Part shown: positions 9,982 through 19,078 of the stretch, piece after piece | Layout: each line of letters opens with the position of its first letter | Position numbering within the stretch: position 1 is the stretch's first letter | Assembly (NCBI GenBank): GCA_963422445.2 | Contig: OY729512.2 | Location: 4,340,001 to 4,404,000, forward strand | DNA: 64,000 bases | From: G963422445 sp963422445 | GTDB taxonomy: Bacteria > Pseudomonadota > Alphaproteobacteria > Thalassobaculales > Thalassobaculaceae | Direction: 5' to 3' | Made by a program: the position numbers and the translations under genes | The notes under the pieces: model-generated | Databases searched by the model: none | Seen by the model: only the letters and a program-made list of their open reading frames with translations | Told to the model about the DNA's origin: nothing

Positions 9982-12466
9982 TCGTCATTTCCTCCGTCGC
10001 TACATCGTCGTCCTCGGGCAAAGCGCCCGGATAGGCACGTCTTATCAGGGTCTTCAGTGCCCAATCACTGATCGGGATCAGAAGCGCCGCAGCAAGCCGG
10101 TCGGCCGCGACGCCGGCGCCCATGCGGCTGCTTCCGGCCGTAGTTGTTCGCGACGCTCTAAAACGCGTCGGCAGGCCGGAGGCGTGGGCGCGGGCCAGGG
10201 CCATGCGCACCGCGGCGTCGGCTGCTCGCCCGTCGCGGCTGCCGCCGCCAGCGCGCAGACGCGCGACAAGTCCCGGTGGGATCGGCATTCGCGCCGTACC
10301 GGACACCGCGCTCCGGAGAGTGGCGTCCGGCGTGAAGATGGGTTTAAGGGCCGCGTAGGCGAACGGAACCGGCGAAGCGCCTGGTTGCGCGCCCATGGAG
10401 CGAAGGCGTATCGGGCGTGCCCACACGAGACCGGCGAGCAGGGCCGCGCATCGCGCATCGTCGAAGTTGCCGAAGAGAAACGCGGCCACATCGGTGAGCC
10501 GTGCGCCGAAGGCGCCGGCAAGCGGTTTTTCTTCAAGCCCGCGTATCGGCGCTTCCACCAGTCGCCGTCCCAGCACGGCGATCATGTTCGGGACGAGCGG
10601 ACCGGCTCCCCAGACGACTGTGGGCGGCGCATCGCCATCGGACCAGGCACGGTGGTTGCCGAGGCGCCCTCGATCATGGAAACGCTTCTCGTCGAGCGGT
10701 GCAAGATGGGCGGCCATCGGCGGGGGAGCGCAGGACCGCATTCGCGCTGTCTCGCCTGACGGCGTTTCGGCTGCCAGGGGACTGCTGACTGCCTCAGGCC
10801 GACCACCGCCGTCCGAGGCCGCCCCGGATTCGGTGCTTGCGGGATGTACCGGCGCGGGCAATCCGAGTCCTGCGAGCGCGGCGGCAATACGGAACTCCGC
10901 GCTGCCGTCATCGGCTTCCCGGAGCCAGTGGGGCGACAGCGGCGGCGGCGGCGCCAAGTCCCCGCGGATCTTTTTGTTGGTCGCCAGCCAGCCAACAAAG
11001 CTGCCGAGCGCTGTCAGCGCTTTTTGTATTCCGTCGCGCCTGCGATTTGGTGATGCCATTTGGAACAACGCGTCCTCGAATCGACGCATGGCTTGCCGAG
11101 CATGAGCAGGCGAAGTCTTCCGGTTGCCAACCGACCGTCCACGTTCCAACCAGTCGCCGGCTTCCAGGTCTGCTGTCAGGTCGCGGCGAGGTTGGTCGGG
11201 AGCATCGAAGCGGCCGAGCGGAGTGGCCTGGTAAGGCATCTTGCTGTCGGGCTGGATGATCGAATACCGCTCGAAGCCTTCTATGCCTCGCGAAACACCG
11301 AGGCGCGCGACGGAACGGGCCGCGTCCAGACCGGTTCTCGCAGTGCGTTGCCCGACAGTGAGGCGCCCTTCCGCGAAGATGGCTTCGATCTCGGCGGGCG
11401 CTGCCGGCTTGGACCAGAGTGGAGTCCAGACCTCGCCGCGAGGTCGGTTCGGATCCTCCGACGACAAACTGCCTGCGCCTGCATTGCTCGGATCGAACGT
11501 GAACGGGAAAGCGCCCCGGCTGCCGCCCGCTGCTCCCCAGCGTCGAGAGAGGGCTCCTGCAAATACCAAGGTACCTTCCATTGCCAGGACGACGTCCCAA
11601 GAATTGAGCGGGTTACGCCCGACATATCCGGTGGTTGCATTCGGACCACTTTGCCCTGGACTGAACTGGCCCATGGAACCATGCCTGTCGGCGCGGTAGC
11701 CGATGTCGAACAGCGCGGAATCAAGTTCGGTACCCGCGGTCTCCACCGGTCCGCCGTTTTCGAAGTCGATCAAGTCCTCGATATGTTTTGCGAAGTTGAC
11801 GCCGAAGTCGCGACTGCCATCGTTGCCGCCCGATCCAAGGATTGGCGCTGCCGCTTCGTCCGCCGCGAGGACATAGCACGCATCAATGTAGGAGACATGA
11901 TGCTGCTCCGTCTCGGATCGCAGGCTCGGCAACAATAGACTCTTGAGTGTCTGTGCTTCCTTTTCGACACGACGCTGCTCCGTGTCGTTGACCTTCTTCG
12001 CGTCGCCTGTGAGTTTCTTCGATCTATCTTTCAGCGCTTTCGCCTTTGCGCGCAGGCCATTATATTTTTGAAGGCGATGACTATTGCGGAGTAAGCGGAT
12101 GGTATCTTGCATACTCTTGAGCCGATGGCATGTGCTCGCCCCGATTTTGTTCATGAGCACGGCGCCAGCGCGATTCGATGTCTCGCCGGTGTCGCCCTCC
12201 AAGAAACCGGCTCGTCCATTCCATGGCGCGATGATCGGGCTCGGCGCGTAGTCGTGGAGGAAAAAGCGCGCAAGGGCGTTGCGGCTCGTCGTCGTGCGCA
12301 GGTGGAAGCGTTCGTTCTCCCACCAGCCGCGTGCGTACGGGTCTGCCGCCACGCCGGAGACATGATTCGCTGGCGAGGAAATCAGGCGCAGTACGCCGAG
12401 CGCCTTGAGATAGGATGCAAGCGGCGTTGGCGTGCAACCGTCCAGCGTGAGCATTTCACCGGTCAT
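9971..12466 (-). CDS. csx17: Type I-G large subunit Cas8g (Csx17)
   Basis: An 831-aa protein, the Cas8-like large subunit of the I-G effector, expected to recognise the PAM and recruit Cas3. I chose the ATG at 12464-12466. It forms an ATGA overlap with the cas3 stop, and the following text MLTLDGCTPTPLASYLKALG is the conserved Csx17 N-terminus (LxGCxPxPLASYLKALG). A longer upstream frame to 12589 lies inside cas3 and is unlikely. Other family-like text includes LNSWDVVLAMEGTLVFAGAL in the middle and LSPHWLREADDGSAEFRIAA towards the C-terminus. A Lys/Glu-rich helical stretch is at about 165-205. The frame is intact. Confidence 0.93.
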   Translation of the reverse strand: MTGEMLTLDGCTPTPLASYLKALGVLRLISSPANHVSGVAADPYARGWWENERFHLRTTTSRNALARFFLHDYAPSPIIAPWNGRAGFLEGDTGETSNRAGAVLMNKIGASTCHRLKSMQDTIRLLRNSHRLQKYNGLRAKAKALKDRSKKLTGDAKKVNDTEQRRVEKEAQTLKSLLLPSLRSETEQHHVSYIDACYVLAADEAAAPILGSGGNDGSRDFGVNFAKHIEDLIDFENGGPVETAGTELDSALFDIGYRADRHGSMGQFSPGQSGPNATTGYVGRNPLNSWDVVLAMEGTLVFAGALSRRWGAAGGSRGAFPFTFDPSNAGAGSLSSEDPNRPRGEVWTPLWSKPAAPAEIEAIFAEGRLTVGQRTARTGLDAARSVARLGVSRGIEGFERYSIIQPDSKMPYQATPLGRFDAPDQPRRDLTADLEAGDWLERGRSVGNRKTSPAHARQAMRRFEDALFQMASPNRRRDGIQKALTALGSFVGWLATNKKIRGDLAPPPPLSPHWLREADDGSAEFRIAAALAGLGLPAPVHPASTESGAASDGGGRPEAVSSPLAAETPSGETARMRSCAPPPMAAHLAPLDEKRFHDRGRLGNHRAWSDGDAPPTVVWGAGPLVPNMIAVLGRRLVEAPIRGLEEKPLAGAFGARLTDVAAFLFGNFDDARCAALLAGLVWARPIRLRSMGAQPGASPVPFAYAALKPIFTPDATLRSAVSGTARMPIPPGLVARLRAGGGSRDGRAADAAVRMALARAHASGLPTRFRASRTTTAGSSRMGAGVAADRLAAALLIPISDWALKTLIRRAYPGALPEDDDVATEEMTNET

Positions 12467-15021
12467 GAACAGGCTCTCCGCCGTTCGTTCGCGGAGGCCC
12501 GCCAGTCGGCGATCCGCGGGAGCGTTTCCAGCCACGCGAGGCGGAATGGTCCTGCCCGCGCGAGCAATTCGCGTGTGCGTTCCGTCCAACTCTCGCGACT
12601 GAATTCATCCCAACCCAACTCCATGATGGAGAGCGAAAGGCGGCCGCCTTCCCAGCGCTCGCCGCATTCGAGATCGAACGGCAGCAATTCGTCGCCATCC
12701 CAAATGCCGCGTGCGAACCGCGCGTTGACGCGGTCGGCGCCGGTCGGCGCCGTCTCTTTGGGTAGCGCGCGCAGGTTCAACCGCACCTTTCCGTGGTGAG
12801 CGGCGATCAGATAGGCGACCAGGTCGGCATCCCGCGACCAACCTTCATGGGCAAGAAACGCCAGTGCGGAGGCGAGTTCGTGCCGGAAATACGCTCTTTT
12901 GTGCCGGGATTTTCCGATCGTCTTTGCAAGCGGCGCGCTGGGCAGGGCGTCTTGCCCGCCGAGCCCGCGGCGCATCGTGTCCTGGAAGACTTCGTGCGCC
13001 TTGCCCAGATCGTGCCAACGCGCGGCGCGCAGAATGGCGGCGCGATCGCTACTCCTCATGTCGAGCGCATCACACAGCGATTCCGCTTCCGCCGCGACGT
13101 GCCGAAGATGATCGGCAAGCGGCACGATCGCCCCGACCTGGCTCAACGAATCCTCGTCATGTCCATCCGTTTCGTCCGGCGCCGTGTTCGCGTCGACTGC
13201 TGTATCTGGATCGGCGACTGGCTCGGGTATGTCTTTCAGGTCGCCGGTGAAGCCGACAGTCTCGCGATAACCTCCGGCCTTCCGGTCTGCGAGCAGCACA
13301 AGTCCTGGCCACGGACTGTCTCGGAAAGGCGTCCATCCCGGCGGTGCCACTCCTGTTCCGCCGTCCCGGCGGCGCCATTGCGGATCGCGCTGGAATACGG
13401 AATCGCCTCCTTTCCTTCGAAGAGCCTTGATCCACTCTGTGGCGGCGCCGATCGACACTGCGCATAATTCGTCCCGGCGGGGTTTCGGCGGATCGTCCGG
13501 CGCGGCGGCTGAGCCATCTCGCCAGAAGACGCGGATATCGGTATCGTCGGCGTCGCGGATGTAAGGCGAGATATCGACATCGAAGCCGGTCAGATCCGGA
13601 TCGGTGTCGAAGAGATCGTTGAAGTCCTTGCGACGGATGACGCGAACCGATCGTTCAATGTCGTCGGGCGGTGGAAGGTGCGCTGGCGCAACATCGGTAA
13701 ACTGTGGGCTCGACAACAGTTCCCGGGCGGAATTCAGGTCCGCGGTGGTGTAGGGAAGCGCGAGTTCATTCGCACCAGTGTCCGATACCGTACCGTTGGT
13801 CGCTGGCTGGAGCAGGTCGATCCAGTGCACCTGTGCGCCATCGGGACACTTCGCGTAGCGGTTCGCACGCCCGAAGCGTTGGACCATCGACGACCAGGGG
13901 GCCAGCTCCGTGAACATCACTGCCGCCGACATGTCCATGCCCGCTTCGACCGCCTGGGTGGCGACGACGACGATACCGTTCGGGTCGACGTCGCGTGCCG
14001 CCAGTACTTTGTCCATTTCCCGTTGACGGTCGGCGGGGCGGAAGCGGGAATGGACGAGAGCCAGGCCCGGCGCCCGCGACCCCGCCTTCTTCGACAGCAT
14101 CTTGTCGAGCGCTTTGTGAAGGGCCTGAGCGCGGTCCACGCGGTTGACGATCACGAGCGTCATGGATCCGGGGCGGTGCGCGTCCGGAATCGCCTCCGCG
14201 AGCCTCTCGATATAAGTGGCGAGATCAGCTTTTTTTGGCGATACCGGCGCTATCGGGGAACGAATCAGTCGCTTGGAAGCGTGCGAGAGGCGCGCAAGCC
14301 TACCGTCGGGCGCGGCGGCGGGATCGACTCTGACGACCGCTGAGGGCGGCGGTTCGGGATGATCCACGGTGGCGAGCCATCGTGGGTCCAGCGTCGCCGA
14401 TATCCAAAGGCTGCGCGCCGGAAATCCTGCGGAGCGACCCTCGCGCCGGGCGCGACCGGCGTCCGCGTTGCGGAACGCCTCAAGCTGCGTGGAGGTCGCG
14501 CGGCCCGCGCCCATGAGTTGCACTTCGTCGAACACCCATTGCGCATCCTCGTGCAGAAGGGCAAATTCCATCGGCCAGACGGCGCGGGATGAGCCGTAAC
14601 CGCGCATCAGAGCGCGGCTCAGAAGCATGTCCTGGGTGCCCACGAGTACGGCCGGACGCTCCGGCGTCTCCAGCCATTTGCGCGCCTCCACGCCGCCCAT
14701 GAGCACGTGCACATCCTCGGGCCCGGGGAGTCGGCCCGCACCGTCCACTTCGACCGCCAGCTTGTCGAACCATGCCTCGATGGCATCCGCGGTTTGCTCG
14801 ACCAGCGTCCGCATCGGCAGACACCAGACGAGGCGGCGTGGCGTCGTGTCGGGATTCCGCAGACGGTGTGCGGCCCAACCGAGCGTCACAGCCGCTGTCT
14901 TGCCGGAACCCGTCGGCGCAACGAGAACCTGCGGCCAGGGCCCGGTCATCAGCTCGACCTGCCACTCGTCGGGACGAACGCCGCCGCCGAGCGCAATCCG
15001 ATAAAGAGTGGCGCTTTCCAC
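12463..15021 (-). CDS. cas3: Type I-G Cas3 helicase-nuclease (helicase then HD)
   Basis: An 852-aa protein. The Walker A motif APTGSGKT is at 35-42, DEVQ (the DExH-box motif II) at 165-168, the SAT motif follows as LWISATLDPRW, and motif VI is QRFGRANR. The HD nuclease is at the C-terminus: RWHDLGKAHE with His670-Asp671, then FRHELASALAFLAHEG and LIAAHHGKVRLN. Helicase-first order is typical of I-G Cas3, the reverse of most type I systems. The start is GTG 15021 with GGGAG seven bases upstream, and it opens the operon. Its role would be unwinding and degrading target DNA recruited by Cascade. Motifs are intact. Confidence 0.95.
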   Translation of the reverse strand: MESATLYRIALGGGVRPDEWQVELMTGPWPQVLVAPTGSGKTAAVTLGWAAHRLRNPDTTPRRLVWCLPMRTLVEQTADAIEAWFDKLAVEVDGAGRLPGPEDVHVLMGGVEARKWLETPERPAVLVGTQDMLLSRALMRGYGSSRAVWPMEFALLHEDAQWVFDEVQLMGAGRATSTQLEAFRNADAGRARREGRSAGFPARSLWISATLDPRWLATVDHPEPPPSAVVRVDPAAAPDGRLARLSHASKRLIRSPIAPVSPKKADLATYIERLAEAIPDAHRPGSMTLVIVNRVDRAQALHKALDKMLSKKAGSRAPGLALVHSRFRPADRQREMDKVLAARDVDPNGIVVVATQAVEAGMDMSAAVMFTELAPWSSMVQRFGRANRYAKCPDGAQVHWIDLLQPATNGTVSDTGANELALPYTTADLNSARELLSSPQFTDVAPAHLPPPDDIERSVRVIRRKDFNDLFDTDPDLTGFDVDISPYIRDADDTDIRVFWRDGSAAAPDDPPKPRRDELCAVSIGAATEWIKALRRKGGDSVFQRDPQWRRRDGGTGVAPPGWTPFRDSPWPGLVLLADRKAGGYRETVGFTGDLKDIPEPVADPDTAVDANTAPDETDGHDEDSLSQVGAIVPLADHLRHVAAEAESLCDALDMRSSDRAAILRAARWHDLGKAHEVFQDTMRRGLGGQDALPSAPLAKTIGKSRHKRAYFRHELASALAFLAHEGWSRDADLVAYLIAAHHGKVRLNLRALPKETAPTGADRVNARFARGIWDGDELLPFDLECGERWEGGRLSLSIMELGWDEFSRESWTERTRELLARAGPFRLAWLETLPRIADWRASANERRRACS

Positions 15022-15922
15022 ACGGAGTCTCCCTGACAGGAATAACGCGAAAATCGGATTCGAACAAAATAGGGCCTAGTTCACGATCCACGACGATCCC
15101 ACGCTGTAACACGCTGTAAACAGTGAGTCCATGACAAAAGTTTGGTGATATGAATTCTTGCCCAAAAAGACAGAAAGGCTCGTTTTCTCCAGCGATTCAC
15201 CTCGTTCACGGATCAATTTGTGAAAATGACGTTGTCAAGGCACCGCTCGCCCGGCACTCAAAGTTAGTATGGGATAGCCGTGAAGCGGAGGATGTTGTAT
15301 CTCCGCCTGATTCAACCGATACTGAAGACTTGCTCAAGGGTTTCCGGAACCTTGTCGTCTGGAAGGTATAGGGGCGGACGGGTTCCTCACAAGCCGTTGT
15401 TCGCGCTATGGGCAATCGGACAGCGCCTGCGGGGAGGGGACCGGTTGGCGGATTGAACAGTCCATGAGGGTATGACCGCGCTGTTGGCCAATTCAGGTCC
15501 GCCTCGTGAAAATGCCAGGCTCGAAGAACCGTTCTGGAGAATGTTGGAAAGACCTGATCTGGGAAATTCCCGCGGCCGTCCGGGTGAAGAAACACTCCAA
15601 TGGCAGCGTAGCGCGTGGGGGTCCTCGAAGATCGGGGATTGTCGGCGGCTTGGACAAGAAGATTCACGATCTGTCCCACCAGGATGGGATAAGGGCATGC
15701 AAGTCGCTCACGATCTCGTGGCGTCCTGTTTCCCGGGAACCCTGCATCGGGTGGTCCTTGATGCGATCCTCGGGCCACACCTCGTCGGACTTGTCGGATC
15801 CGATGCTCTTGGCGACATCCAGAAGCGTCGGTAGCACCATCACGAATTCCGGAAGATGATCTGCAGACATACCAGTATCGGTGTGCACTTCGCGATTTTT
15901 CTCTCGAATGTCCTCCCGGAAC
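15022..15922. other. Leader-side region of the cas operon, no CRISPR array, possible gene remnants
   Basis: Nine hundred bases upstream of cas3. It should contain the operon promoter, but no confident -35/-10 pair could be picked. I see no direct repeats of CRISPR size; the only repetition is a tandem ACGCTGTAA near 15100. A divergent plus-strand frame at 15150-15371 (73 aa, acidic C-terminus ending FRNLVVWKV) and a minus-strand frame at 15664-15888 (MSADHLPEFVMVLPTLLDV onward) look mildly protein-like. Neither matches a family I know. They could be remnants of genes cut by the IS630 at 15925. Confidence 0.4.
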
Positions 15923-16074
15923 TAGTGTCCCGATTCTGAAGTTTTGATGATTTTCCTCTGCCGTTCTGCGGTGTCGAGGGTACGCAGGCAGAAGCGTTTG
16001 ATTGTGGCCAGGATGTTGTCGGCGGATTTGGTCCATCGGAAGGGTCACGGGTCGGCGTTGACGGTGTTGATGTA

Positions 16075-16920
16075 GATAGTGTCGTCATGAGTGATGTTCA
16101 TCTGTCCTATCTGTCGAACTCACTCAATGGTTCTTGGAGGCGACTCATGGGATTGGCTCATCGGCGTCACGACATTTCGGACAGGGTCTGGCTGTTGCTG
16201 GAGCCTCATCTGCCTGGTCGAGCGGGAAGTTGGGGTGGGGTGGCACAGGATAATCGACGGTTCATTAATGCTGTCTTCTGGATTCTGCGTACCGGCGCTC
16301 CCTGGCGTGATGTGCCGCCAGACTATGGAGACTGGAAAAATACCCATCGTCGGTTCTGTCGCTGGCGGGACAAGGGGCTCTGGGGGGCGTTGCTAGAGCA
16401 TCTGGTGGATGAGCCGGACGATGAGTGGCTGATGATTGATGCCAGTCATCTCAAGGTACATCCCCATGCGAGCGGTGCGATCGGTGGCAATCAGGCGATG
16501 GGTCGCACAAAAGGGGGCTGAACACGAAGCTGCATCTGGCTGTGGACGCGCATGGGATGCCGGTGCGGGTGTCGGTGAGCGAGGGGACGGCAGCAGATTG
16601 CAGTCAAGCGGTCGAGCTGATTGAAGGGATAGATGCCGAGTCCTTGTTGGCGGACAAGGCCTATGACACGAATGCCATCCTGTCTTATTGTGAGGAGCAT
16701 GAAGTTATTCCAGTGGTTCCGCCGAAGCACAACCGCAAGCACCCCAGAGCGTATGATGTCCATCTCTACCGGCACCGGCATTTGGTGGAGAACGCGTTTC
16801 TGTGGCTCAAGCGCTGGCGTGGGATTGCCACGCGATACGCCAAGAATGCCGCATCGTTCCTCGCCGCGGTGCAGATTCGGTGTCTGGCGCTCTGGGCTGG
16901 TATTTCGTGACGACACTATC
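16075..16920. mobile_element. IS5-family IS427-type element nested in IS630
   Basis: An 846-bp element with GATAGTGTCGTCA at 16075 and its exact inverse TGACGACACTATC ending at 16920. It is flanked by TA at 16073-16074 and 16921-16922. Removing it together with one TA restores the tyrosine codon TAC of the host IS630 transposase (AAC-TAC-ATC-AAC). That proves the insertion point and a TA duplication. Confidence 0.92.
16147..16910 (+). CDS. IS427-type transposase made by -1 frameshift (two frames)
   Basis: Starts at ATG 16147, six bases after GGAGG, reading MGLAHRRHDISDRVWLLLEP. The first frame holds the N-terminal domain (LRTGAPWRDVPPDYGDWKN) and the first catalytic Asp (WLMIDASHLKVHPHA). 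It ends at TGA 16519-16521 just after the run CAAAAGGGGGC (16508-16518). A -1 slip there joins it to LNTKLHLAVDAHGMPVRVSV, LADKAYDTNAIL (second Asp) and RHLVENAFLWLKRWRGIATR (catalytic Glu), ending at 16910. A4G-type slippage is the usual way IS427-group transposases are made, so this IS looks intact and potentially active. Confidence 0.85.
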
Positions 16921-17947
16921 TAGTTCCGAATGGCCTGTTCGAGTTCCTGCGTCGACCGATGGATCCCGCGCCGGATCTGTTTCTCGGTCAGCAGGGCGAA
17001 GAAGCGCTCGACCTGGTTGAGCCAGGAGGCGCCGGTCGGGGTGAAGTGAACATGCCAGCGCGGATGGCCGGCCAGCCAACGCTGGACGGCAGATGTCTTG
17101 TGGGTCGCGTAATTGTCCATCACCAGATGGACGTCGAGGTCGTCGGGGAGCCGGGTTTCGAGAGTGCGCAGAAACTTGAGGACCTCCCGGCTGCGGTGAC
17201 GCGGGAAGCACTGCCCGATGACCTTGCCAGTGGCGATGTCCAAGGCCGCGAAGAGCGTGGTGGTGCCGTGGCGCATGGAGTCGTGGGTGCGCCGCTCGAC
17301 CTGTCCGGGCCGCATGGGGAGAAGCGGACGGGAGCGGTCCAGCGCCTGGATCTGGCTCTTCTCGTCCACACACAACACGAGGACCCGCTCAGGCGGGTCG
17401 AGATAGAGGCCGACGATGTTGCGCACCTTGTCCACGAACAGCGGGTCCGCCGACAGCTTGAAGGTCTCCGAGCGGTGCGGCTGCAGGCCCGCCAGATGCG
17501 GTGGATGGTCGATGGCGCGTATCCTGAGGCACGGGCCATGGAACGCAGGCTCCAGTGCGTGCCATCCGGCGGCGTCTCTTCCAGGGTGAGGCCGACGATC
17601 TCGGCGATCCGCTGATCGTCGATCGTGCGCGGAGCCCCGGAGCGCGGTTCGTCGTAGAGGCCGTCGAGCCGATGCTCGGCAAAGCGCCGACGCCACTTGC
17701 CGACCGTGTTCGCGTCGGCACCCACCTGCTCCACAATTGCCTTGTTCTCCAGCCCATCGGCCGCCGCCAGTACGATCCGCGCCCGCCGTGCCAAACCTTG
17801 GGCCGTCTTGCGACGGCGAGCCAGACCGTCCAACTCACACCGCTCCGATGCCGACAAGGTGATCGCTGCCGCCACTCTGCTCATTAGAGCATTCCTCCAG
17901 CACATCCTCTGGAGTCAATCATATAAACTTCTCGATCAGGACACTAG

Positions 17948-19075
17948 GGAAAGTCTGAACAACCCCGTTTTTCCGGGTATACGGGTGGCGTGGCCCGTGT
18001 ATGAAACGCCAGAGCCCATCGGGGACGTGTTGTCGCGCCAGGAAATGGAGATTTCAGATGCCCGAGCCGACCGTCCCCGCCGCCTTGCGGCGGTTGCGGA
18101 CGGACTCCCCCCACGTCAGGCGGTGGCGCCGCGCCCCGCGATGAGCAGATTGGTGAACCCGAGCAGCACGGCGATGCGTTGCGTGTTCTTCGCCAGCCCC
18201 CGATAGCGCACCTTCGCGTAACCGAAGTGGCGCTTCACATACAGGAATGGATGTTCCACCCTGGCCCGAACCGACGCCTTGCGCCTCTCCGCCGCCTCCC
18301 AGTCCACGTCCGTGTCCCGGTTCTCCGCGCGCTTGTCCACCCCCTGATAGCCCGCGTCACCCCACACCTGCTCCTCGCCCCCGTGCAACAGCGCGTGCGC
18401 CGTCGCCACATCCGAGACATTCGCCGGCGTCGTCTCCACGCTGTGTGTCAAGCCCGACTGCGCATCCACCCCGATGTGCGCCTTCATCCCGAAATGCCAC
18501 TGATTGCCCTTCTTCGTCTGATGCATCTCCGGGGCCAGCTCGCCCTTGCGGTTCTTCGTCGACGACGGCGCGGCAATGAGACTCGCGTCCACGATCGTCC
18601 CCTTGCTCAAGCGGTGTCCGAGAGAGACGAGATGCGCGTTGATCTCCTCGAACAGCGTCTCACCCAGACCATGCGTCTCCAGCAAGTGGCGGAAATGCAG
18701 GATCGTCGTCTCGTCAGGCAGCGCACCCGAGAGGCGCAGCCCCACAAACCACCGTACCGACTCCACCTCGTAAAGCAGGTCCTCCATCCCAGGGTCGCTC
18801 AGATTGTAGAACAGCTGCACGCAGTGCACCCGCAGCATCACGCTCAGCGGATAGGGCCGCCGCCCGCGCACGGCCTTCGGGTCGAACGGCTCGAGGTGCG
18901 CCTCTAGCTGTGATCTTTCAATAGGTTGTCCATCGTCTCGAGAAAGACCTCGCGCCGCGTCCGACGCGTCTTCAGGTCGTGCTCCAGCTCCGTAAACGTC
19001 GCTTGCTCCAGGGCTCGCACTCCACTCCGTCACCAAGAAACCAATTGTACCAAAACCAACTTGTTCAGACAATCC
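17948..19075. mobile_element. IS5-group element, copy 1
   Basis: The ends are GGGAAAGTCTGAACAA at 17948 and ..TTGTTCAGACAATCC ending at 19075. It is flanked by a perfect CTAG target duplication (17944-17947 and 19076-19079), fitting the YTAR target of IS5-group elements. The target is exactly the boundary between IS630 elements 1 and 2. It is shorter than copy 2 without its insert because of an internal 51-bp deletion and loss of part of the N-terminal region. Confidence 0.85.
18116..19026 (-). pseudogene. IS5-group transposase, copy 1, N-terminus scrambled
   Basis: From about 18900 down to 18116 the frame is good: PFDPKAVRGRRPYPLSVMLR, LRLSGALPDETTILHFRHLL, GTIVDASLIAAPSSTKNRKG (Asp) and the C-terminal HPFLYVKRHFGYAKVRYRGL. 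Both start ATGs present in copy 2 are changed here. The frame is broken around 18915, where the sequence for ETMDN runs into unrelated bases. In the DDE region 17 residues are deleted between DTDVDWE and AAERRKASV compared with copy 2. Inactive. Confidence 0.8.
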
Positions 19076-19078
19076 CTA

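Larger units (their letters stand above)
15930..17884 (-). pseudogene. IS630 transposase 1, frameshifted and interrupted
   Basis: Reads from ATG 17884 (MSRVAAAITLSASERCELDG) with GGAGG about 20 bases upstream. The HTH region runs RIVLAAADGLENKAIVEQVG to APSTIHRIWRA. A small deletion near 17490 shifts the frame. The DDE part follows: VLCVDEKSQIQALDRSRP, HLVMDNYATHKT, FTPTGASWLNQVERFFALL. At 16922 the frame stops at the nested IS. Past it, from 16074, YINTVNAD and FRWTKSADNILATIKRFCLR continue with one internal TGA. Three independent lesions make it dead. Confidence 0.85.
15925..17944. mobile_element. IS630-family element 1, carrying a nested IS
   Basis: The ends are GTGTCCCGATTCTGAAG at 15925 and its imperfect inverse (GTGTCCTGATCGAGAAG on the other strand) ending at 17944. 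TA dinucleotides are at 15923-15924 and 17945-17946, the expected IS630 target duplication. Without the nested 846-bp IS plus its extra TA, the element would be about 1172 bp, normal for IS630. Confidence 0.85.

Noticed and set aside
15022..15922. CRISPR array next to cas3
   Set aside because: No direct repeats of 28-37 bases with regular spacing; the only repetition is a 9-base tandem near 15100.
15206..16048. 280-codon minus-strand frame upstream of cas3
   Set aside because: It runs across the IS630 end and mixes several frames' content, so it cannot be one real gene; possible remnants are noted instead.
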